Counted from the stretch's first letter, positions 16,704 to 25,013 are shown. The stretch: 35,653 bases of DNA from JAVBPA01 sp031549925 (GCA_031549925.1 JAVBPA010000119.1:1-35653); one strand, 5' to 3'. Notes: generated by a model not told the origin, from the letters alone. Numbers and translations: made by a program.

Positions 16704-17953
16704 TGGCCGAAAACAAAACTGTAATTAAAAAAACTACTAAAAAAACATTGAATAAAAAAAGTATAAACCGTGAAATTTTATCAATATCAAAAAAATTTAA
16801 ATATTTAAAATATATTACGGCAATTATCGCGGTATTATTTTTATTGTCTATGATATCATTCAGAAGAGATGAACTGACATATGAAAACTTTCAATATCTG
16901 CTGCGTTTCATGGATATTAATTCAACAACATACAGTTATACTCCCGGATACAGAAAAATAGTTTATAATGCTGATACCGAAATTTCTTTTTCAATGTTCA
17001 AAGGAGATTTTGTAATAGCCGGGACATCAAAATTGAATATTTACAATTTATCCGGCAATAACATTTTAAATGAATATGTATATATAAACAATCCGGTAAT
17101 AAAAAGTTCCGAAAAATATCTTTTAATATACGATCTTGGAGGTTATAATTACTCTGTATATAATTCATTTTCAAAATTATACGGGGAAACAACAGCATAT
17201 CCGATAACTTCCGCCGTAATGAGCGACAGCGGAATATACGCTTTTGTTACGCAAACGGAGCAGTACAGAAGCGCTGTATATGTATATGATAAAAATTTTA
17301 AATATGTCGGAAGAATGCTGCTTAATAACTTTGTTATGGATATTGATATCAAAGAGGACGGAAGCGAAATTTTAATTTCTTCTATTTTTAACAACGACGG
17401 AGATTTTTACACGGAAATTAAAACATGGAATCCATATATGGCAAAGGAAACGAATGTTTTTCAAATAAATGATATAATTCCGATTTCCGTGAAATATAAT
17501 AATTTGGGCGGATATAATATTTTATGCGACAACAGACTTTTGTTTTATAATTCAGACTCACAATTAATTAATACTTATGTTTATAAAAATGATATACCAT
17601 ATAAAGGCTTTCTGGGAGAAGAATATTCGTATTTGATTTTTTCCGAAAATTTAATAGGTGATAATTACAATCTTATTGTATTTGATAAAAACAGTGAAAA
17701 AATCAATGAAATATCATTTAAAGGCAAAGCTGTTAAAACATTGCCGTATGAAAATTATTTATTTATTTTAACAAATGACAAAATAATCAGAATAAATATT
17801 TTAACAGGTGAAATTATATCTTATATAGTGGAAAAAAATGCGATAGATATTGTGCTGATGAACGATAATACTATAATGCTATGCTATCAGGGAAAAGCGG
17901 TTACTGTAAACATAGAATCAGCTTTTTCAAATAATAAAAATGATAATAAATAA
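16703..17953 (+). CDS. Membrane-anchored beta-propeller-like protein (DUF5711-like)
   Basis: A 416-residue protein with a very basic cytoplasmic N-terminus (residues 1-34), one membrane segment (about 35-51, YITAIIAVLFLLSMISF) and a large extracytoplasmic domain. That domain is rich in regularly spaced beta-strand repeats with aromatic/Gly turns (for example YLLIYDLGGYNYSVYN, IYAFVTQTEQYRSAVYVYD, YLIFSENLIGDNYNLIVFD), which suggests a beta-propeller. It resembles the DUF5711 proteins of Clostridia, whose function is unknown. AAGGTG lies nine bases before the ATG, which overlaps the truA stop by one base. The CvpA-like gene follows after 14 bases. A role at the cell envelope is inferred from the topology only. 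Confidence 0.65.
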   Translation: MAENKTVIKKTTKKTLNKKSINREILSISKKFKYLKYITAIIAVLFLLSMISFRRDELTYENFQYLLRFMDINSTTYSYTPGYRKIVYNADTEISFSMFKGDFVIAGTSKLNIYNLSGNNILNEYVYINNPVIKSSEKYLLIYDLGGYNYSVYNSFSKLYGETTAYPITSAVMSDSGIYAFVTQTEQYRSAVYVYDKNFKYVGRMLLNNFVMDIDIKEDGSEILISSIFNNDGDFYTEIKTWNPYMAKETNVFQINDIIPISVKYNNLGGYNILCDNRLLFYNSDSQLINTYVYKNDIPYKGFLGEEYSYLIFSENLIGDNYNLIVFDKNSEKINEISFKGKAVKTLPYENYLFILTNDKIIRINILTGEIISYIVEKNAIDIVLMNDNTIMLCYQGKAVTVNIESAFSNNKNDNK

Positions 17954-17967
17954 ACGGTGATTATTTT

Positions 17968-18690
17968 ATGAGTTTAGCAATAGATATAATTTTAATAGCT
18001 ATTTTAGGGCTTTGTATTTGGCGGGGTTATAAAAGAGGATTTATCCGTTCGATTATGGGGATTATATCTTTTATAATAGCCTTGCTTTGCGCTTGGAATT
18101 TTTATGCTCCCTTATCTGATTTTTATAATGAAAAATTTATTAAGAATAACATTTCAAATCAGATTTACGAATCAATAAACAATATTATAGTTCCGGGAAT
18201 AAATTCCCTCGAGCTTTCCGAACTAATTAACAATCAACCGGAAGTTTTCCGTGACATTATCAGCCGTTTTAAAGGTGATATGAATGCGGTAAAAATAATA
18301 TATGATACACAAACAGGAAAAGATGATTCGGATATAATAAAAAATATATCGGATTTTATGGCTTCTTCAACATCTGAAAAGCTATCCGATGTACTTGCTT
18401 TTTTAACTATTTATATCATAGTTTTTATAATAATCCGTATTATCATATTAATTGTTGATTTAATATTCAAACTGCCTGTTCTTAATCTTTTTAATCATGT
18501 GGCAGGTATAGTTTTAGGCGCTGTAAAAGGCTGCGCTTATATATGGCTTTTGTGTACATTGCTTATTATTTCAATTCCGCTGCTTTCCGTGATTTTTCCG
18601 GAAATATTCAACGATAAAATTATTCAATCTTCATTTTTTGTAAATTTCGCTTCAAAAAATAAAGTAACAGATTTTATTTTTATAAAATAA
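17968..18690 (+). CDS. CvpA-family membrane protein
   Basis: A 240-residue integral membrane protein. The first 30 residues (IILIAILGLCIWRGYKRGFIRSIMG) match the characteristic opening of the CvpA family, with membrane segments near 3-20, 26-47, 140-165 and 178-205 and a soluble insert of about 90 residues (48-138). CvpA is needed for colicin V production in E. coli and family members affect envelope robustness; the biochemical role is unknown. It follows the DUF5711-like gene by 14 bases. The ribosome site is weak (ACGGTGA). Confidence 0.78.
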   Translation: MSLAIDIILIAILGLCIWRGYKRGFIRSIMGIISFIIALLCAWNFYAPLSDFYNEKFIKNNISNQIYESINNIIVPGINSLELSELINNQPEVFRDIISRFKGDMNAVKIIYDTQTGKDDSDIIKNISDFMASSTSEKLSDVLAFLTIYIIVFIIIRIIILIVDLIFKLPVLNLFNHVAGIVLGAVKGCAYIWLLCTLLIISIPLLSVIFPEIFNDKIIQSSFFVNFASKNKVTDFIFIK

Positions 18691-18702
18691 TATTGTAAAT
18701 AA

Positions 18703-18733
18703 AAATTCGATACTATAATATTTAATCGAATTT
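18703..18733 (+). promoter_or_regulatory. Inverted-repeat operator candidate around the -10 of the ClpE-like gene
   Basis: AAATTCGAT (18703-18711) and ATCGAATTT (18725-18733) are perfect 9-bp inverted repeats. The 13 bases between them contain TATAAT (18714-18719), so bound protein would cover the -10. A further TTCGAA follows at 18735-18740. The -35 is poor (TATTGT 17 bases upstream, or TTGTAA with a 15-base spacer). The site matches neither the CtsR direct repeat nor CIRCE. Confidence 0.6.
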
Positions 18734-18749
18734 ATTCGAAAGGATACTT

Positions 18750-21098
18750 ATGCTTGATATAGAACTTTGTTCAAGATGCAAGAAAAACAGAGCGGTTATT
18801 TATATTCTTCAAATGGAAGGAAACGAATCGGGAAACAGAGGTATATGTTTAAAATGCGCGAAAGAATTAAAAATAAAGCCTGTTATCGATTATATAGAAA
18901 AATTTGGATTGACTGATGAAGATTTAGACAGAATGGATATGGAGCTCGAAGGATTTTTGAAAAGCGAAACAAGAAACGAAGATAGTAATGAAAATGATAA
19001 CAGCGTTGAAATTTCCGATAACAATGACGGACGCGCTCCGGCTATAGATTTTAATCATTTATTAGGATCTCAAATGATGTTCGGAAATAATTCGCAGCAG
19101 CAAAATAAGGAACAGCGCACAAACGGATCGAAACAGCAAAATAAAAATAAAAAGTTTTTATCGATGTATTGTAACGATTTGACAAAGGACGCCCGCGAAG
19201 GGAAACTTGATAAAATTATAGGGCGTGAAAGGGAACTGCGGCGTATTGTTCAGATTTTATGCCGCAGACAAAAGAACAATCCCTGTCTCATAGGTGAACC
19301 CGGAGTGGGTAAAACTGCGTTAGCAGAAGCTTTAGCCCAGCGTATTGCCCAAAAAAGCGTACCTTTCAAATTACAGGATAAAGAAATTCATGTAGTGGAT
19401 CTCACTTCGCTTGTCGCCGGGACTCAATTCAGAGGTCAGTTTGAAAGCCGTATCAAAGGATTAATAGAAGAAGTAAAAGCTTTAGGAAATATTATTTTAG
19501 TTATCGACGAAGTTCATAGTATTGTGGGCGCCGGTGACGCGGAAGGTGCGATGAACGCCGCTAACATATTAAAACCCGCTTTGTCAAAAGGTGAAATACA
19601 AGTTATCGGAGCAACCACTTTAAACGAATACAGAAAATATATAGAAAGCGACAGTGCGCTTGAGAGAAGATTCCAGCCTATTGTTATTGAAGAGCCTTCT
19701 ATCAACGATACTATTGAAATTCTTTATGGTATAAAACATTATTATGAGGAATTTCATGGAATCCGAATACCGAATGAAACTGTAAAACGTGCGGTTATAT
19801 TGTCTGAGAGGTATATTACCGATAGATTTTTACCCGATAAAGCTATAGATTTACTTGATGAGGCTTCCGCATATCTGGCTTTAAATTCACCCTGTATCAG
19901 CAGACTCGATGCGGTAAAGGTTTCTCTTGAAGCAATTAAAAACGAAAGAACAACACTTGAAACATCCCCTGATACCGGAGATGATAAAATTCTCGGTTCA
20001 AAATACGAAAGAATTGCCGATTTACGTATGCGTGAGTTGCAGGATCAAAAAATATACGATGAACTTATAATTGAACGCGACAAGGTTGTTTTATCTGTTG
20101 CGGATCTCGCTCAGGTTATAGAAATATGGACGGGTGTACCTGCTTCCAACATAACAGAACATGAGTTTTCCAGGATAGATAAGCTTGACTCTAGATTAAA
20201 AGAAAGAATTGTGGGGCAGGATGCAGCGGTTAATTCTGTTGTCCGGGCAATAAAACGCAATCGCGCGGGAGTTTCATATAAGCTTAAACCGGTATCATTT
20301 ATATTTGCCGGACCTACCGGAGTAGGTAAAACGGAGCTTGTTAAAACATTGGCAGCCGATTTATTCAACACACCGGAATCTCTTATCAGGCTTGACATGT
20401 CGGAATTTATGGAAAAACATTCGGTTTCACGTATAATAGGTTCACCTCCCGGTTATGTCGGATATGACGAAGCGGGGCAGCTTACCGAAAAAATCAGACG
20501 CAAACCTTATTGCGTTATATTGTTTGATGAAATCGAAAAAGCGCATCCGGATGTTTTAAATATATTGCTTCAAATACTGGACGACGGACATATAACCGAT
20601 TCGCACGGAAAGAATGTAAATTTTGAGAATACTATCATAATTATGACGACAAATGCGGGTTCAAATTTAAGCACGAATATAGCGGGATTCGGAAATTCTA
20701 TACAAATGCAGAACGAAGAAAAAACACAAAAAGCTTTGTTTGATTTTTTGCGTCCGGAGTTTATTAACCGGATAGACGAAATAATAACATTCCGTTCGCT
20801 TGACGAAAACGATTTTGTTTCTATCGCATATATAATGCTCAACGATTTGAAAAAATGTATGGCTGAACGTGAAATAAATATCACATATACGGAAAATGCC
20901 GTAAAATATATAGCGAAAAAATCATTTTCAATAAAATTCGGAGCAAGAAATATGCGCCGTTTTATACAAACGGATGTTGAAGATGTTATTGCCGGATGTA
21001 TGATTAGCGATTATGAAAAAACATTTATATCAATTGATATAGACTTAAATGAAAATGAAGATAAACTGGATTTTAAATATATAACCATAAACAAATAA
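18750..21098 (+). CDS. ClpE-like double AAA+ unfoldase with N-terminal zinc finger
   Basis: A 782-residue Clp/Hsp100 ATPase. An N-terminal treble-clef-like zinc site (C7-x2-C10, C33-x2-C36) replaces the usual Clp_N repeats, as in ClpE; a Gln/Asn-rich linker (about 75-135) follows. D1 has Walker A GEPGVGKT (182-189) and Walker B ILVIDEVH (249-256); a short coiled middle region (about 415-445) leads to D2 with Walker A GPTGVGKT (521-528), Walker B VILFDEIEKAH (589-599) and sensor FINRIDEI (671-678). AGFGN (645-649) occupies the place of the ClpP-contact loop (VGF in ClpC), so it may feed ClpP. It would unfold damaged proteins in the cytoplasm. The ATG has AAAGG seven bases upstream. The inverted repeat over its -10 suggests regulated, possibly stress-induced, expression. 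Confidence 0.87.
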   Translation: MLDIELCSRCKKNRAVIYILQMEGNESGNRGICLKCAKELKIKPVIDYIEKFGLTDEDLDRMDMELEGFLKSETRNEDSNENDNSVEISDNNDGRAPAIDFNHLLGSQMMFGNNSQQQNKEQRTNGSKQQNKNKKFLSMYCNDLTKDAREGKLDKIIGRERELRRIVQILCRRQKNNPCLIGEPGVGKTALAEALAQRIAQKSVPFKLQDKEIHVVDLTSLVAGTQFRGQFESRIKGLIEEVKALGNIILVIDEVHSIVGAGDAEGAMNAANILKPALSKGEIQVIGATTLNEYRKYIESDSALERRFQPIVIEEPSINDTIEILYGIKHYYEEFHGIRIPNETVKRAVILSERYITDRFLPDKAIDLLDEASAYLALNSPCISRLDAVKVSLEAIKNERTTLETSPDTGDDKILGSKYERIADLRMRELQDQKIYDELIIERDKVVLSVADLAQVIEIWTGVPASNITEHEFSRIDKLDSRLKERIVGQDAAVNSVVRAIKRNRAGVSYKLKPVSFIFAGPTGVGKTELVKTLAADLFNTPESLIRLDMSEFMEKHSVSRIIGSPPGYVGYDEAGQLTEKIRRKPYCVILFDEIEKAHPDVLNILLQILDDGHITDSHGKNVNFENTIIIMTTNAGSNLSTNIAGFGNSIQMQNEEKTQKALFDFLRPEFINRIDEIITFRSLDENDFVSIAYIMLNDLKKCMAEREINITYTENAVKYIAKKSFSIKFGARNMRRFIQTDVEDVIAGCMISDYEKTFISIDIDLNENEDKLDFKYITINK

Positions 21099-21123
21099 AA
21101 AAATAAAATAATCGGAAGTAATC

Positions 21124-24039
21124 ATGGCGGAAAAATGGTATGATTGTACTCCACAGCAGGCTGTATTAAAATTAAAAAGCGACACAACACAGGGACTAAC
21201 AAAAAAAGAAGCGAATTTGCGGCTTCGTTATGAAGGAAAAAATATAATATATCCGATTCCGCGCGGATCATTTAAATCATATTTGAAATATTTAGCTACA
21301 GATTTTACTTCGATATTATTGATTATAACAGCTTTTTTATCAGCTTTCTTTGAAAAGAAGATAAGCGCCGCTGTTATGATAATTATTGTAATTATAAATT
21401 TTATAGCCGCAGTATTTACATATACGAAAGCTCAGCGCGTTCTTGAGGATATGGGGCAGCATTCGCTTCCCACGGCAAAAGTTATAAGAGAAAACAAATT
21501 ATATCTGATAAAACAGGAGCTTCTTGTCAGAGGAGATATAATTTATATATCAACCGGGGATATTATTCCGGCGGACGCAAGGTTAATTGAAAGCGATCGG
21601 TTATATTTAAATGAATCGAATTTAGATACAACAATACAATCAAAACAAAAAGGACATACCTTTATAGAATATAGAGATATTCCTGCAAGCGAACAAAAAA
21701 ATATGGTTTTTGCCGGTACAATTGTAACAAATGGTACCGCTAAAGCTGTTGTATGTGAAACCGGTGAAAATACGGTTATTTGTAAAACAGAAAAAAATTC
21801 TCCTGTTATTTCTCATGATAATTTGGAAGTTTTAAAATTGCTTAAAAAATATTGTTCCGTTTGGAGTTTGGTTATGATAGCACTTATTTTTGTCATAACG
21901 ATTCTCGATATTTTTATCGGTTTTGAAACCCGCGGTCTTTTTAACATATTTTTAACCGGATTATCATTATCTGTTGCTTCAATGAGTGAATTTTTTGCCG
22001 CTTTCGGATATATTATAATAGCCTGCGGAATATTTTCGGCTTCACGCAAAAGCAAAGATATAAATTCCGGAGCGTATATTAAAAACATATCAAAGCTTGC
22101 CTCACTTCGGGATATAACTTGTCTCATAGCTCCGAGAGAAAGCTTTTTATCTGTAAAATTTTCTGAAATCGACCGGATAGTTGTGAACGGAAATTCGTTT
22201 GATTCAAATATGAAGCGTTTTGCGGAAAACGCCAGACAAATATTGAAATACGCTGTTATATCTACGGGAATATACGGAGCTAATAAATTAATCCAAAATA
22301 ATTTATTAAATGAAAATACATATAACCCAGAAGAGGAAGCAATTATTTCCGCTTCGTTTAAATGTAAGGTTTACAACTCCGATATTGAAGCGGATTATCC
22401 GATGATAGAACACGCGGCTGTATCAAAAATAAATAAATTTGAAACCACTCTGACAGCTTCGTCAAATGAAAACGTTGCTGTCATAAGGGGAGAGGGAAGC
22501 CTAGTACTACTGTGCTGCAGCTATATATGCGAAAACGGTCGTATATTCCCGATAACAAGCGATAAAAGAAACGAACTTAATATCCAGATATCTCAGCTGA
22601 CAAAAGAAGCTTTCCGGGTCATAGGCATTGCTTCCAAAAATACAGATTACAATAACTTAACCCGTTTGAACGCTTGCCAGAAGGATATGATTTTTGAAGG
22701 ATTTTTGTGTATAAGAGAACCGCTTTTAGTGGGAGCGGCTATAAATATATCAAAACTTCAAAAAGCGGGAATTAAAGTAATTATGACTACAGCGGAAATG
22801 ACGGATAACAACCGTTATATCGCGGCTGCGCTGGGAATTATAAAAAACGATTCCGAAACACTGACATCAACTCGAATGAGTACTATGCGTGACGGGCTTT
22901 TACGAGCGGACTGCGAAAAATACCGGTTGTATTCGGGTCTCGATACAAATCAAAAGCGTAAAATGATTCAGATTTTAAAAGACAACGGGGAAAAGATCGG
23001 TATTCTAAATCGTGAATTAGATGAAATTATTTTACTGAAAGAAGCGGATGTTGGTTTTTCGCAAAGTATAACTCTTTCAAAAACTTCATCTGACGGAATT
23101 GACATTACCGGAAGAGATATACCTGTAATTAAGGCAAATTCAAAAGAAAACAGTTTAACCGGCTGCGAAGCTCTAAAATTTATATCTGATGTTATTGTTT
23201 CGGAACCTGATAAGCCCTCGGATAAAAAAACAAAATATATATCGGGCGGCTTTAATTCAATGGCGGGATCTGTTGCATGTTCGAAAATAATATATAAAAA
23301 TATTTTAAGAACGCTTGAATATTTGATAACTTCTCAGCTTGCAAGATTTTTTATTGTTTTATTTTCGATTATAACAAAAAATGTATATTTTGATCCGATT
23401 CAATTGCTGTTTTGCGGATTGATAATTGATTTTTTAGCTGTTATTGTTATCGCATTTGAAAAACCTTCTTATAATATTTTTGAAAATAAAATTGATATTG
23501 AAAAAAAATTAAAAAATCCTTTTTTTAAAAACTTTCAAGCTGTTTTTTTCGCGGCTTCCTGCGTTTTGTATACGGTATTAGCTAAATTAATAATAAATAG
23601 CATCTTCCGTTTTGATTCAGCCCAATACAAATCTGCACTATTTATCGGATTTGTTTTAGTACAGCTTATTTTAATAGGAGAATTAAAAAAAGATAACGGT
23701 TTGTTAAACCGTTCTGTGAGATTTAATAACATATGGGGAAGTGTTATAGTATTTATTATTTTATTTATCATTCTTTGTTTAAATAATAATTCAATCGGAG
23801 AAGCTTTCGGAGTAATTAATATATCATTTCCCTATAATTTAATTGCTTTATTATATCCGCTGTTTATTTTTGTAATAATTGAAGTTTATAAAATAATTAA
23901 TCATAAAATTAAAAACAGGAAAGAAAACAAAAACAAAAACAAAAACACGGAAGAAAAATATATATTTAGATTCGGTTCGAATTTCCAAATCGGTGCCGAT
24001 GATGATGATGAAAACAATGATAATATCGAAATACGATAA
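21124..24039 (+). CDS. Catalytically degenerate P-type ATPase homologue (pseudo-P-type ATPase)
   Basis: A 971-residue membrane protein collinear with Ca2+-type P-type ATPases: N-terminal cation-ATPase domain (QQAVLKLKSD..GLTKKEANLRLRYEGKN), actuator core RGDIIYISTGDIIPADARLIESDRL (136-160), paired membrane segments at 60-98 and 245-305, P and N domains, and C-terminal membrane helices to about 925. Every catalytic motif is changed: TGES becomes DTTI (168-171); membrane PEGLP becomes MSEFF (287-291); DKTGTLT becomes PRESFLS (337-343), so there is no phosphorylatable Asp; KGAPE becomes RGEGS (455-459); DPPR becomes REPL (531-534); TGD becomes TAE (556-558); GDGVNDA becomes NRELDEI (629-635). 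The frame has no stops or shifts, so it looks maintained. Ion pumping by the P-type cycle seems impossible; a regulatory, scaffold or channel-like role is inferred. A Lys/Asn-rich, then acidic, tail ends it. Confidence 0.88.
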   Translation: MAEKWYDCTPQQAVLKLKSDTTQGLTKKEANLRLRYEGKNIIYPIPRGSFKSYLKYLATDFTSILLIITAFLSAFFEKKISAAVMIIIVIINFIAAVFTYTKAQRVLEDMGQHSLPTAKVIRENKLYLIKQELLVRGDIIYISTGDIIPADARLIESDRLYLNESNLDTTIQSKQKGHTFIEYRDIPASEQKNMVFAGTIVTNGTAKAVVCETGENTVICKTEKNSPVISHDNLEVLKLLKKYCSVWSLVMIALIFVITILDIFIGFETRGLFNIFLTGLSLSVASMSEFFAAFGYIIIACGIFSASRKSKDINSGAYIKNISKLASLRDITCLIAPRESFLSVKFSEIDRIVVNGNSFDSNMKRFAENARQILKYAVISTGIYGANKLIQNNLLNENTYNPEEEAIISASFKCKVYNSDIEADYPMIEHAAVSKINKFETTLTASSNENVAVIRGEGSLVLLCCSYICENGRIFPITSDKRNELNIQISQLTKEAFRVIGIASKNTDYNNLTRLNACQKDMIFEGFLCIREPLLVGAAINISKLQKAGIKVIMTTAEMTDNNRYIAAALGIIKNDSETLTSTRMSTMRDGLLRADCEKYRLYSGLDTNQKRKMIQILKDNGEKIGILNRELDEIILLKEADVGFSQSITLSKTSSDGIDITGRDIPVIKANSKENSLTGCEALKFISDVIVSEPDKPSDKKTKYISGGFNSMAGSVACSKIIYKNILRTLEYLITSQLARFFIVLFSIITKNVYFDPIQLLFCGLIIDFLAVIVIAFEKPSYNIFENKIDIEKKLKNPFFKNFQAVFFAASCVLYTVLAKLIINSIFRFDSAQYKSALFIGFVLVQLILIGELKKDNGLLNRSVRFNNIWGSVIVFIILFIILCLNNNSIGEAFGVINISFPYNLIALLYPLFIFVIIEVYKIINHKIKNRKENKNKNKNTEEKYIFRFGSNFQIGADDDDENNDNIEIR

Positions 24040-24046
24040 ATAAGCA

Positions 24047-24075
24047 TTGACGAACGGCAAAATATATGTTATATT
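24047..24075 (+). promoter_or_regulatory. Sigma-A promoter for the DUF2975/YozG-like operon
   Basis: TTGACG (24047-24052), 17-base spacer, TGT-TATATT (-10 at 24070-24075). The transcript would have a leader of about 128 nt that includes the 17-bp tandem array. Confidence 0.65.
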
Positions 24076-24134
24076 TAATCCTGTCGAATATAATTTTTTA
24101 ATGTCAAGCTGATATATAAATTAATAACTTATAT

Positions 24135-24179
24135 AAACTAAAAGTTTAAGTAAACTAAAAGTTTAAGTAAACTAAAAGT
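24135..24179 (+). repeat. 17-bp tandem repeat, about 2.6 units, before the DUF2975 gene
   Basis: Units of AAACTAAAAGTTTAAGT at 24135-24151 and 24152-24168 are identical; a partial third copy (AAACTAAAAGT) runs to 24179. Each unit contains a small inverted repeat, AAACT-AAA-AGTTT. The array lies in the predicted 5' leader, 30 bases before the start codon. Confidence 0.9.
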
Positions 24180-24209
24180 AATTATAAAAAATATTTTGGG
24201 AGATTATTT

Positions 24210-24686
24210 ATGAAACAACGTGAATTATCACTTTGGTTTAAATCCGTTACTTTTTTGGGATTTATAATTGGTATTATATGTTGTTTTGTATTTGCTCCTT
24301 CTCTGTTGTATGAAGCTCTTTTTGACGAAATAATATCATATTTATTTTGGCCCAGTTTGATTTATTTATGGCTGTCATCAATTCCTTTTTATATCTCTTT
24401 GGTTTTTGCGTGGAAAATTGCTTCCGAGATAGGTAAAGATAATTCATTTTGCGAACAAAATGCAACCAGATTAAAATATATCAGCAAATTGACTTTGTTT
24501 GATGCGATATTTTTTGCTATAGGCGGGATAGCTTTGATTTTATTTGATACTTTCATATCGGGATTGTTTTTAATGTTGATTTTTATGCTTCTTGCTTCGC
24601 TTGCAATATCCATAGTTTGCGCCGCTCTTTCTCATCTGACATATAAAGCTTATCAAATGAAACAGGAAAATGATTTAACTATATAA
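24210..24686 (+). CDS. DUF2975-family four-helix membrane protein
   Basis: A 158-residue integral membrane protein with four predicted membrane segments (about 13-33, 43-70, 95-113 and 117-140) and a conserved-looking cytoplasmic loop ASEIGKDNSFCEQNATRLKYISK between helices 2 and 3. This is the layout of DUF2975 proteins, which are almost always encoded next to a small YozG/YdaS-like HTH protein, as here. Function is unknown; the pair resembles membrane-sensor plus repressor systems. GGGAG precedes the ATG. The last codons and stop lie inside the first unit of a 17-bp tandem array. Confidence 0.75.
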   Translation: MKQRELSLWFKSVTFLGFIIGIICCFVFAPSLLYEALFDEIISYLFWPSLIYLWLSSIPFYISLVFAWKIASEIGKDNSFCEQNATRLKYISKLTLFDAIFFAIGGIALILFDTFISGLFLMLIFMLLASLAISIVCAALSHLTYKAYQMKQENDLTI

Positions 24687-24739
24687 ATAGATACACTATA
24701 TAAATAGATAAACTATAAAAATAGATAAACTATAAAAAA
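24678..24739 (+). repeat. 17-bp tandem repeat, about 3.6 units, before the YozG-like gene
   Basis: Units ACTATATAAATAGATAC (24678-24694), ACTATATAAATAGATAA (24695-24711), ACTATAAAAATAGATAA (24712-24728) and a partial ACTATAAAAAAG (24729-24740). The first unit carries the last codons and stop codon of the DUF2975 gene. The array fills almost the whole gap before the HTH gene. Confidence 0.9.
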
Positions 24740-24759
24740 GAATATGTTGGGAGATATGA

Positions 24760-25005
24760 ATGGCTATAATAATAAATCTTGATGTAATGTTAGCCCGACG
24801 AAAAATGAGTGTTACCGAATTATCGGAAAAAGTAGGACTTACAATGGCTAATATTTCAGTTTTGAAAAACGGACATGCTAAAGCAATAAGATTTTCGACT
24901 CTTAATAAAATTTGTGAAATATTAAACTGCCAGCCCGGTGATATTTTAGAATATATTAAAAGCGAAGATGATGATAAAAATGATTATTACGAAATTTATA
25001 ATTAA
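24760..25005 (+). CDS. YozG-like small XRE-type HTH regulator
   Basis: An 81-residue DNA-binding protein that is essentially one Cro/CI-type HTH: INLDVMLARRKMSVTELSEK, then GLTMANISVLKNGHAKAIRF with the recognition helix, then LNKICEILNCQPGDILEYI. This is the usual sequence of YozG-like partners of DUF2975 proteins. An acidic tail (SEDDDKNDYYEIYN) ends the protein. TTGGGAG is about eight bases before the ATG. It is in one operon with the DUF2975 gene and is followed by a terminator. It probably represses its own operon, and the membrane partner may modulate it; that is inference from the genetic pairing. Confidence 0.86.
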   Translation: MAIIINLDVMLARRKMSVTELSEKVGLTMANISVLKNGHAKAIRFSTLNKICEILNCQPGDILEYIKSEDDDKNDYYEIYN

Positions 25006-25013
25006 CATAAAAT

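Noticed and set aside
18703..18733. Inverted repeat considered as a CIRCE or CtsR site, or as a terminator of the upstream operon
   Set aside because: The arms do not match CIRCE (TTAGCACTC type) or the CtsR heptad repeat; no U-run follows, and a -10 box lies in the centre.
21780..21800. CKTEKNS in the P-type homologue considered as a displaced DKTGT motif
   Set aside because: It lies before the third membrane segment (residues 220-226), not after the fourth, and lacks the Asp and Gly; the true P-loop position is 337-343.
23925..23950. AAC/AAAAAC-rich run near the end of the pseudo-ATPase considered as a functional repeat
   Set aside because: It encodes a Lys/Asn-rich linker (KNKNKNKN) and is ordinary low-complexity coding sequence.
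24135..24739. Repeats considered as a CRISPR array
   Set aside because: The 17-bp units are directly adjacent with no spacers, and there are no cas genes; they are simple tandem repeats.
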